Positions 1 through 10,200 of a stretch of DNA of 64,000 bases are shown one piece after another. The stretch spans positions 2,356,001-2,420,000 of the forward strand of contig MARA01000005.1 of NCBI GenBank assembly GCA_001792895.1, in the 5' to 3' direction. Made by a program: the position numbers and the translations under genes. How positions within the stretch are numbered: the stretch's first letter is position 1; each line of letters begins with the position of its first letter. The notes below the pieces were generated by a model, which saw nothing but the letters and a program-made list of their open reading frames with translations, ran no database searches and was not told where the DNA came from. The DNA comes from Lentinus brumalis. Lineage: Eukaryota > Basidiomycota > Agaricomycetes > Polyporales > Polyporaceae.

Positions 1-2895
1 GCCGGTACGCGTGCGGAAAGTGGCAGATGAGCGAAGAATATTGTCTACGGGGCGGAAAGAGTGACATTGCGATAGTACCAAGTACATTACAGATACGCGA
101 CTGGTACCACATATCGCCGTAGGACATAGGTACCGCGAAGCCCATTCGATCACGAACTCCGCCCAACACCAGCATACGAGAACAGGAATCCCAAAGCAAT
201 GGAGTGTGAACGGGCACTCCAGGGATAACTCCCCCTCGCACTGCGCCTGCCGATACAACCTCCCGAGCCCGATCAAGATGACCTGCATGTAAGTCGAACC
301 AGGTCGAACCCCCACTCTCAATACTTCTCGTCCCATAATAGCCAACAGGCCTCGGTGCGTGATCGCGGGCGGACGTCAACAACGCTCGAAGCTGCTCTTG
401 CAGAGAAGTAAAACGACACTTCGCGGTGATAAAGACCGACCATGACTGGCGTGGTCCAGAAGTGAGGGATAGGAAGGGTAGCGGACGCCACGGTATGACT
501 CTGAACGATGTCGATACGAGCCTCGGGATGATCAGGACTCCCTGCACGAAGGATGTGCACAACAACATTGATACCGCCGTGGTAAGCATTGTCGACGTTT
601 CCGCTGGAGTTTTGCGGTTGTTGTCGACGTAACCTTCGTGGATCTTCAGGTATTGTACCCATTTGTCCACCGCGCTGTAAGGCACGTACACATCGAGATC
701 GGCTGACTGCACCGCATCGCGCGGAGAGCACACAGCAGCCGCTGATAGGGCTGTCCAGTTCTGCGCCGAATTTACTTCAGAAGCTGTCGAGGTCCTTGAC
801 GAACAACTGGAGTACATGTGCGTAATGCCAGTGGAGTTCGAAGGCGATGACGTCGTCCATGTACGTAGATGCAGACACGAGGCGACTCTGTGGGCACGCT
901 GCATGCAACGTTCGAGAAAGTGGATGATCCATGACGAATGCTGCAGAGGTCCAGCCACTATCCCAGGCCAAACAGAGAAGCAGAGCGTACCTCAGCGAGC
1001 GAACAACAACCTCCCTTCCGCAGAGCTCTCCATGACCACGACGGGTGGAGCGGCCCATCGGAAGGCGGATGCACAGGAGCACGACAAAGCAGAAGACGGA
1101 CGCAGCTCACAAACCTCGGAGAGTTGATTATCAGCTAAGTACTTTCAAGCGGAGATTAGACAACAGGAAGCGGAGTGATTCGCCAAGTGAATGCGGACCG
1201 TACGGGCCGTTTTGTCCAACCTCCTGAGGTGTCCTTTGCCATGAGTCGATGATAAACCGAATGAATCCTTCGGATCATTCTCAAACATTGACGTCCTCGC
1301 AACTATGTCTGCTAAGGAAGGGCTCGAAGTACTCAATGTGCAAGCTGCCAAAATTACCATGCTTTTAAATACTTATGTTCATTGCCCACAGGACCGTCGC
1401 AAAGTTTGTGAAGAGTGAAGTCGAGCCCGACGCAGATCCTGCGGCATCATGAGTGCCGAACACAGCAGGGGAACAATGCGCTGACCGGTTCCCCGAAGCT
1501 GAACGTAACGTGCTCAGCTCGTCGTGCTCCACCTCCATCCCGGGCGTGCAAAGACACGTCACGGTATAGGAGCTCCTGGTCAAGGTATGGGTCGCCGGTA
1601 GGCATGAAGCGCAGTGTCTCTGGGAGGGGCGACAATGCTCAGATCGCGTGTGTGGGGACGGCGTCTGAGCCCGGGTACTTCGGCGGGATCGCTGCCATGG
1701 CGTGTGCTTTGAGGAGTCCTATGCCGCGCATCATCCTGTCTGCCGCCCCATCGCCAGTGGGCACGAAGCCGGACAAATAGCCATCGCTGCGCGGGACATG
1801 GGGCGGTCGAGGCGTAGTGGACGGGGCAACATCGTGCAGAGGGCAGCGGCGGCCTCGTGCAATACGAGCGAAGAAGGGCATACGAGGCGTGGACGCTCAC
1901 ATGGTCGGTAGGATGAGTGGCTGGAAAAGGCAAGCAACGAGACTCCGACACCGGAGCCGAATTATCTATTTTTAACCACAAGCAGACGTCTGCGAAGGAG
2001 GGGTCTCGTTTCCCGTGTACAAGGAAAGTCCTCCCTACCCGAGGTGCTGTAGTAGTATTACTGACCAAATTTGAGGGCTGGGTGTAGGATCTGTCGGACG
2101 TCCGTGGCACAAATGGGCGGTCGCTGTCGTATGACGATCGAGGCCTTGAGGAGTGTCCGCGCCAAGTACATGCGTATGGATGTCCCTCAGGATTACCGTG
2201 ATCTCGGACTCACTGATACTTCCTGAAGGATACTAGCCGCATGGACATGGATGACTAGCACGGATTCTCAAGGCTCAGGGGACATGCTATCAAAGTTCCA
2301 TCCGAAGAGTGCCAGACATGTTGATATTGTCAACCGTGCTGTCAATGAGCAACGTGTGCGACGTCCAAGCCGCGCCCATTGTTTGCCCCAGACATCGCTT
2401 ACGGAAGCTGGACGGGGTATTGCAACAATGCTGCGTCGGATCTCTCTACCAGTGCCTCGCTCAACATGGCATGTCGTCCCCCAATGAGAACGGCGCACAA
2501 CTGAGTACAGTGTTCCGTGCTGGGAACGCTTGACTGCTTGAACCTTGAGCGAGGCGCATGCAATTTCCACTCCTCACAAAACGCTGACTAGCCCTCATCC
2601 AGTTCCGCGAACAGAGCCAGGAACTCAACTAGCAAGGGAACCAGTCTCCGGATGTTTTGCCGGTGATGACTGTGCCTATCGATTGCATCACGTACTGCTT
2701 CTGGTGGAGTTGGCGTGACCAAATGGCTTGGGACATCAGTGGAGTAGGTTGGCAGCGTACCAGTCGCCCGCCGCCGGACGAGCAATATATCAAGCGGGTC
2801 GCTCGACGCTCATTGAATACCAAACCGAAGCCTCTCCCTACAAGTCCAGGTTCACACTCTACCCAGTCTACCCACTTGTTCGCGTACTTTGTACT
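1..2895. other. No confidently assigned gene
   Basis: I see only short open frames on both strands, none with a recognisable domain or a coherent chain of exons. The minus strand between about 320 and 1080 has two stretches with fairly natural composition (for example a stretch containing HWHYAHVLQLFVKDLDSF near 780-830), which could be exons of an unrecognised or decayed gene. I found no RNA gene and no obvious repeat. The 5' flank of the terpene synthase is at the right end of this stretch. Confidence 0.4.
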
Positions 2896-4338
2896 ATGCT
2901 CACTTCCACCACCTCCACCTCCATGTTTGAGCCCAGGCAATCCGTCGTCGTCCGCACCGAAGACGGCCGCGAGCAGAGGTACCTCTACTTGCCAGACACG
3001 ATGGCCAACTGGCCGTGGCCCCGCAAGATCAACCCGTACTACGAGGAGGTCACCGCCGAGTCCAATGCATGGTTCAAGACCTTCAAGGCTTTCACGCCCG
3101 AATCACAGTATGCGTACGACAAGTGCGACTTCGGCCGGCTGGCATCCCTCGCATACCCGGACGTCTCTCGAGGTTCGTCGGCTCCGTCTGTGTTGACCAG
3201 TGCATGACGGTCGGCTGAGTGACTTATTGTGCAGAGGCGCTCCGCACCGGGGTCGATCTCATGAACGTCTTATTCCTCGTGGACGAGTACACGGATTTCC
3301 AGCCCGCTCCTGTCGTCCGGGAGATAACCGGGGTTGTGATCGACGCCATACTGAACCCCGACAAGGTCCGTCCGGAGGGCGAGAGCATCCTCGGCGAGGT
3401 CACCCGACAGTAGGCGCAATTCGTTCGTCCCTGCGGGTTTTCTATCTCATACTGTTCCTCTCGATCAGGTTCTGGGCGCGCGGACGGACCACCGCTACTC
3501 CGGAGGCTGCGAAGCACTTCGTCGAGACTCTCAAGGCGTATTTGAACTCCGTGATTGTCCAGGCCGAGGACCGGGACAATGATACCATTCGCACCATCGA
3601 CAGCTACCTCGAGATACGCCGTGAGAACGTCGGTGTACGCTCGGCCTACATGCCTGGGGAGCTGCACCTCTCGATTCCCGACGAGGCCTTCTACCACCCT
3701 GTCATCAAGGAACTCGAATACCTCGCCATAGACCTGATCATCCTTGACAATGTACGCTTCTGCTCCTCTCATTCTTCCCTCTCGTTTCTCGTACCGGGCC
3801 TTCCCTCCGACTCGTCTCTCCGACTCTTCTCAACGCGTCTGGGTCTGTTCTCCATGATACTGACACGCACTTCCGTGACTCCCACCAGGACATCGCATCC
3901 TACAACAAGGAACAAGCAACGGGAGACGACAGGCACAATATTCTTACAATCGCCATGCACCAGTTTAATACCGACTTCGACAGCGCCATGGACTGGGTCG
4001 CAAACTACCACAAAGAAGGCGAGATGCGGTTCCTCGACGCGCTCAAGCGCGTGCCCTCCTGGGGCCCGGAGGTCGACAAGCAGGTCGCGGTGTACATCGA
4101 GCACCTTGCGAACTGGCCGCGGTGCAACGACTGCTGGAACTTCGAGTCGTGGCGGTACTTTGGGCACAAGGGCCTCGAGTACCAGAAGACGCGCCTCGTG
4201 CCGATGCTTTCGAAGCGTCCGCAGAATCTGACCCATCGTCGGGAGAACGTAGAAGTGCCATTTGTAGACAAGTTCGAGGAGATGATGTCCGGCATTACGA
4301 ACCCGCTAGGCCATCAGGTAGAAGACAGAGCCCTGTAA
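2896..4338 (+). CDS. Sesquiterpene synthase, protoilludene/trichodiene-type class I terpene cyclase
   Basis: A class I terpene cyclase that ionises farnesyl diphosphate with Mg2+ and cyclises it to a sesquiterpene in the cytosol. Four exons keep phase: 2896-3172, 3235-3409, 3469-3751, 3889-4338, giving 394 residues. The aspartate-rich motif is DEYTD (residues 109-113). The NSE triad is NDIASYNKE (245-253), split by intron 3 after its Asn. An RY pair (334-335) follows. The motif set and spacing match the basidiomycete delta6-protoilludene synthase-like clade. The product cannot be read from sequence. The chosen start, MLTSTTSTSMFEP, is the last in-frame ATG region before the conserved fold. 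The C-terminal tail of about 45 residues beyond VPML is longer than usual. No prenyltransferase, P450 or oxidoreductase is adjacent, so this may be an orphan synthase. Confidence 0.9.
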
Positions 4339-4414
4339 CCGTGGGATGAGCATGCGAGTAGTACTTACACGCGACAAGGACATAGTTAGATATATTCGCT
4401 ACCTTGACAGCCAG

Positions 4415-4656
4415 TACCAAACTATAGGCCCTTTTGCGCCTGTGCGTGGACGTAGCCGGCTAATGCGGAGTATGAATCCGAAGCTTGCCGAGTTACATCC
4501 AGAGCGTGAGTACAGTCCGTCCGGCAGTACAGTCCGAGAGCGAGTGCAACCCGAGAGCGAACCTGAGCGAACGAATATGCGGAGTCTCAAAATCTATGTT
4601 AGCCGCACTAGCCGGCTACGTCCACACACAGGCGCAAAAGGGCCTATAGTTTGGTA
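4415..4656. mobile_element. Palindromic MITE-like element with about 53-bp terminal inverted repeats
   Basis: The two ends are inverted copies: the left end begins TACCAAACTATAGGCCC and the right end finishes GGGCCTATAGTTTGGTA. The match runs for about 53 bp with two mismatches. The core between the arms is about 130 bp, contains short AGTCCG/GAGCG-rich repeats and no coding frame. Size and structure fit a non-autonomous DNA transposon. The terminal TA could be part of the inverted repeat or a TA target duplication. It lies about 75 bp downstream of the terpene synthase stop codon, so it could be transcribed in that gene's 3' UTR. Confidence 0.7.
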
Positions 4657-5239
4657 AACGGCTGTAGCTCAGTCAGTTCTTATCAATCTGTTCTCTGTCG
4701 TTACTCACTAGCTGACACATCCGAAGGCTCCCGGGGTGCTAAGGAACCACCTGAGCAGCCTGCTTGAGGACTCGGGCGCGTCATCTGCAGGTTCTGGCGA
4801 ACAAGTGCCAAAGTGGCTGGATGTCCGGGTAGAGGATCGAATCGGAGACCCACGCCCGCCCGCCCGTGGTGATGATTACTTGAGAGTGTGTTTCCAGGTG
4901 CAAGAGTTGTCCGCGACCTGCGCTGAGCGCTGAGCACCTGAACCAGCCTTGTAACGAGGACCTGGACCACTGAGCAAACTGTACATCATCGCCACACGTA
5001 GGGCTCGGTCGAGCTGGTCGCATTCGTTCAAGTTGGCCGCCGCCATGTTCTCGTTCTCTCGAATTATCCGCGCTCCGTTCCGCCTCTTGACCAGCCCGAG
5101 GTTTACCGAAGGCTCGCCTGCTCTCGCACTGGGGCGCAGTGGTGCTTCCTGGTTCCTTGTCTGATCTACTAGCGCGTCCCTCCCCGACCTCTGAGGAGGT
5201 ACGTGGCACACTTCCTCGCCACTGAAAACGACTCATGTT
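4657..5239. other. Intergenic, nothing recognised
   Basis: No gene or structured RNA supported. The leftmost part has a chance match to a tRNA A-box (see rejected items). The right end grades into the retroelement relic. Confidence 0.4.
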
Positions 5240-6190
5240 ATTACAGTGCCAGAAGCATGACTGGAGCCCCAGTACCATGAAGGAGAGTGTGAGCTGCTAA
5301 GAGCTGGCAAGGCTTACGAGGCAGAGAGCCGTCGCAAGCTCCACAACAACGGCTGGTACTGGAACACGACCGTTCATCTTGACACTGGCATGATGCTTTG
5401 TGATCTACTCTCATGGCCGCTCGCGCAGCATGGTCACTCCACCTGGTGGAGTATAGCCTTGTCTCCTTGCCCGAGCCCGTGGCCATCTCACTCAACGCAC
5501 GACCGACGCCGGAAATGGTGAAGGGCGTACTCAACGACGTGGAGCACTCGCTGGCACAGCACCTCTGGTCTCGTACATAGTCTGAGTACGAGACCAAGCA
5601 CCTCTACAAGTCCGTTCGCGACTCACGCCGGCTACCCCTGCTGTGGGCCCGGTTTCGTCGCCTTCCCTCCACCCGACACTGTCGCAGGTCTGCGCAGCGC
5701 AGCCATACCTCAAGCTCACGAGCACCAAGCCCCGCGAGGCTCTCGTGCGGCTCCTCACCTCGGACCATCCGTTTGGGATCGAGGTTGGACGACGCCGGTC
5801 GCCGCCTGTCCCACCCAACTGCCGCATCTGTCGCATCTGTCGGCAGAAGGCGGCTCTCGAAGACGAGATGCACGTCCTCTTTACGTGTGAGGATGCCCGA
5901 CTGCAGCACATCCGCGAGACGCAACTCCTACAATTGTTGCTTCCTCTCCTCCCCGGTGCCCGACAGCTCTTTCGTCGCCTCGAACCCTTAGCCTTCCTGA
6001 ACTTCGTTATGGGCAAGGAACGACTACTTGCGGTATTCGCGCGCTATGTACTTTATGTCTTCCAGCTCGTTGACACGGTGCCGTTCTTTTCGGTACCCAG
6101 TGACAGTCCGCTCGCAGGCCCTATCGAAATGATACGATCTAGAAGTGCCTGTTTGTACCCAACACTTAGTAGTAGCAATACATCATAACC
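5240..6190 (+). pseudogene. Relic of a non-LTR retrotransposon, C-terminal end of the reverse transcriptase polyprotein
   Basis: The best-preserved part (about 5700-6090) reads REALVRLLTSDHPFGIE, then a Cys/His knuckle CRICRICRQ...EDEMHVLFTC. This is the zinc-binding (zf-RVT-like) tail that follows reverse transcriptase and RNase H domains in agaricomycete non-LTR elements. Upstream pieces in another frame (VEHSLAQHLWSRT, then a stop near 5578-5580, then SEYETKHLYKSVRDS) match the segment that normally precedes it. At least one stop and one frame change separate the pieces, and no polymerase domain is visible. It is a 5'-truncated, dead copy. 5' truncation is usual for this class. No poly-A tail or target duplication was identified. 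Confidence 0.6.
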
Positions 6191-7248
6191 GGATGCCCGC
6201 AGGCCGGCTTGCCAGTGTAGGTCGTCGGGTTTGTGCAACTCTCGTCTGCCTTCCGGTCCTAGGGGGATCGGGAGTCGCGTTTGGTGCCCCTACCACAACG
6301 GCGGTGTAAACTTTGGAAAGCTTTCTAAGCGGGATTCGTGAAGCGCTGCGGCGCTTCGAACACGGTGTCTCTCCTCCTCCTCCTCCCGCAAATTTTCTCC
6401 CGAGTCTGTTTGACTCGTTTACGCGTAGATCGACGGCTACCAGTAGCACTACTACAGCAGTAATTCCAGATGTTTCCCATTGCAGAAAGACCTCCCGCCG
6501 CTGCCTAGAAGGGCGCGCAGGCCGCCCCCGGAGATGTCCGAGAGCGCGCCTGCGCACGTAAGCCATCAGGCCCGAGATCTTCCCGCGCCGCAGCGCCTAC
6601 CACCTTGCCTCCCGCCGCGATGACGTCGTCGTCGTCGTCGTCCCCGACAGCGAGCTCGCTGTCCGCGCTCTCCCGCCCCTTCCCGCCATAGTTATCCCTC
6701 GCGCTTTTTTGTATTGTGTACTACTAGTCCTCTGCTACGCGCCACCGACGTCCACCCACCGCTCCGTCCTCAACGCGACGTACTACCGCCCGCCCTTCTC
6801 CCCGCCGCTCCCGCCCTCCCGCCCGATGAATGGTAAGCGCTGCTGGAGGAGGAGATCAGTATGATAAGGCGCAACTAACTACCCGGCGGTATCAGCTTGG
6901 TACATAGCGCAAGGTCCTAGCCGACGCGTGCCGCTCCGCTCGTGCGTGCGGCTTGCATTTGCGACGTTCAACCCAAAGTACACGCGTCAAAGCCCACCCC
7001 CGTGTCCAGCGACGATGGGGAACGTCGGGATGGCGGTGAGCACACTCGTATCTTAGGAGTAGTCAAAGCGGGAGATACATTGTAAACGAGGATATGATTA
7101 CATGTCAGGGAATCTAGCTCCACATGAGATACTTGTCAATAGTTGTTTGATCCGTACGTCAACGACAACCTCGACGTATAGGTAATAAATGCGCAGCACA
7201 TGTAAAGAGCGAATGATAACAAGAACAAGGGGATACAAGGTTGCCAAA
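6191..7248. other. Intergenic, low-complexity stretch with a GTC microsatellite
   Basis: About 1 kb without a supportable gene. It contains a CTCCTCCTCCTCC run near 6370-6385, six perfect GTC units at 6625-6642, and C-rich low-complexity sequence to about 6830. The right end is the 3' flank of the minus-strand RhoGEF gene. Confidence 0.5.
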
Positions 7249-10200
7249 TCATGAACGCCACGAAAGCGCAGGATTGAGACGGGGTGAATGCGGTGGCGAA
7301 TTGTTCTGGGAAAAATAGGTGGTCGACTGCGAGGGTGAAGCGAGAGAACCGGGGAGATAGAGCGGAATAGTGGGTATCAGCTCGAAGACATGCTGAGCGA
7401 CGGGTCGTGCCATCCTAGACTGTGGTCCGATCGGCGAGGTGTCGGTGGCATTCATCACACCATGAACGCGAGGCTCCTGCGAGATATGTTCCAGGCCATA
7501 GCCTTCCGGGACCGGCGTTGCAGGAGGTGCGCCCGTTACTCCGCGCCCGTCCCAGATACACCGAACATCGTTGCCGGGGATGATCTGGGCCAGACGTCCG
7601 GTCTCCACATGCCGGATCTCGATGAACCGACTGTCAAACAGGAGGACGTATGGAGGATGCCATGCGACATGCTCCGCAGTGCCCTCCCATTCGATAGTGC
7701 CGTTCGTGCGGCTGGGATCGCCATGACGGTCGACATACAGGCCGAATTCTGAAGGCGTGGATTTAGTTTACTGATACGAGGGCACGGAGAGGTGTCCACT
7801 TACCATCGTAGCACAGTAAAAACTCGTCATTACTCGACCGGAACATGCCCATGGGGCGACAGCTCTCACATCTCTTCGCCAACTTCTCGAGACGCGGGTC
7901 ATCACGTTGCGGGATAGTGACACTCTTGAAGCTGCACCGGACGTCAGCTAGTGCACACGGTGAGCGACTGCTACACTTACTCGGTGAGATCCATGATCTC
8001 AAAACCCTTCGTGCAAAGGATGACGATCTTCGCCTTTAAGAAGATCAAGTCGAACGCTTCCGAGGGAAGGAAAAAGTCCTAAGATGGCGATGTTAGCCTT
8101 GGGTAACAGACAAGAGCAACCTTCTTACCCTATAGACTCGGAACCACTCGGAACGCTGGGAGCGCAGTCCAAGACGGGATCCGAAAGTCTGTGGAGCCTT
8201 TGTTCGCTCATTGATCTTGCCCACGACGGGTTCGAGGACACGGAAGACGCTGTCAAGCTACCACAGCAATGTCAGGTAGGGTGACAGAGATCGGGACCTC
8301 ACAACCTACCCCTTTCTTCTTCATGTAGATGACAAGAGTTCGACCATTCAGGTTCCCGACGCTGAAGAAGTGGACATCCTTGTTCCCGCTGAGCTTCTGG
8401 GGCGTCTGTGAAGTATGCGCGCTATGCGGCGACGAGGGGACTAGAGCCTCGATGTGGTATGCAAACAAAGACTTCAGCGGATTGGGTCAGTCATTCTGTG
8501 CAGGTTAATCAAGAGGTTTCGAGGGAGTACCCACCTTGTCCGCCAACACAAGGAAGATACCGAAGTCTTCCAACATAGCGCACTGCGTGACCATCTTGAG
8601 GTGTAGTACACGACGTAATGCTATTCAACTCCGGTAAGTCTCCCACGAGAAGCACTTCATAACGATGACTCACATCGCGAGTCGTGACGGAACCCAATCC
8701 AGACACCTTCAGCGCAACCAATCGCTACAAGACCCCGGCCATCTGCAGTGGCTGCAGACGGGCATCAGCGTTGATCAATCGCGCATCAAGAGCACTGAAT
8801 CAAGACTTACTGAAGGGCACCGAGCAGGTTACCTTGCCCGTGAATGCATCCCCATTGCTCCACGACGTGTTGCTGGCCGACATCATCGAGGGCACCAAGA
8901 ACGTGTCCGCACTGAGCGTCTCGATCTCAAAGACCTTGTTCGAGTCTTGCACGACCTTCCGCAGTCCGATCGCCTCGTCCAGCTTCGCCTTCCATTCGTT
9001 CCGCGCCGGAGCGGATTCCGCGAAGACGGTGTACAAGCCGCCAAGTCGGCCGTTGTGGTGAATTGTGCATGGGAAGACGAGTCGAGAGTCCGTTGCTGAC
9101 TCGGGAGACGTTGCGGCGCCGACTGGGGTCCCTGTATCTCCAGCGTGACGTTCAGAGCGACCCAGACGCAAGATGCTGTTGCCACGCTGGGTGGGCGGGT
9201 CGGTAAAGTTGGCTAGCGTCAGCAGATCCAGGGGTATGGGCTGCGGAAGTGATGAGCCATTCTGCTCATGAACACAGTAGTGGCGCGGCACGCTTACCCG
9301 TCGGTACACATGGTACTTCATGTTGCCATCCTTCTCTTTCGGCTTCGTCATTACCACTTGATTGACATGTCGGTCAGTATGCGGTGAAGCGCGTATGAAG
9401 AAAGTGACTGACGGTAATTATCGAACAAAAGCACGAACAGCTCCGTCCAACCATTCCATTCGAAACCGGTATCCGGCTGGCGGAGGAGCTTGCCCGTATG
9501 AATCAACGAGCGACTCTCGTTCAACAAGTCCATATCCTGGTAAGGACATCATTAGGATGCTGGCAAGGCAGATATTGCACATAAAATCACTCACGATGTA
9601 CTCCCCGCTCTTGAACACCAAGTTGGAGTTGTACCGCCACACCTCAACCTTCTGCTTCGCGGACATGACACCAGGCTCGGTCTCCTTACCGAGCGCCTTG
9701 ATAACGTCTAGCACCTGTGGGATGTAGTCTCTGTCCTCATGTCCCTCGGGGGTCTCGTCGAGAATGTTCTTGAGAAGCAGCTCATATCGGAGCAGACGCG
9801 GGATCGGCCGGTTGATGAAGTTCTTCATGTCTAACCGATGAGCATCGGCGTGACGCGTGCATTGCTGCAGGGCAACCGAGTCAGTACAACACTTGGGGTA
9901 GGAAGAGGGCACTGCTGGACTCACGTCTACGAAGGCCTTGAATTGCGGGTTGTTCGCCATCTCATCGTCAATCCGGTAGGCAGCGATGGGGTAGTTGGGA
10001 ATGTACTCCATGTACGCCTCCCTGAAGTTGAGGACCGCATCGTAGATCGCCGCCGTGATACTTCGAATCACAGGGTGCTCGTCGCGTTGGACCTCATGGA
10101 GCTTGTCGAGCATCCTGCGATGATGCGCGTGAAGCTCCGCATAATTGTGGAAGACCTCCGAGATGAATTGCTCAAGGCGATCACGAGGTATAATTGGCGG

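Noticed and set aside
4661..4690. tRNA A-box-like GCTGTAGCTCAGTCAG
   Set aside because: No B box (GGTTCGANNCC) or cloverleaf follows within 100 bp on the same strand.
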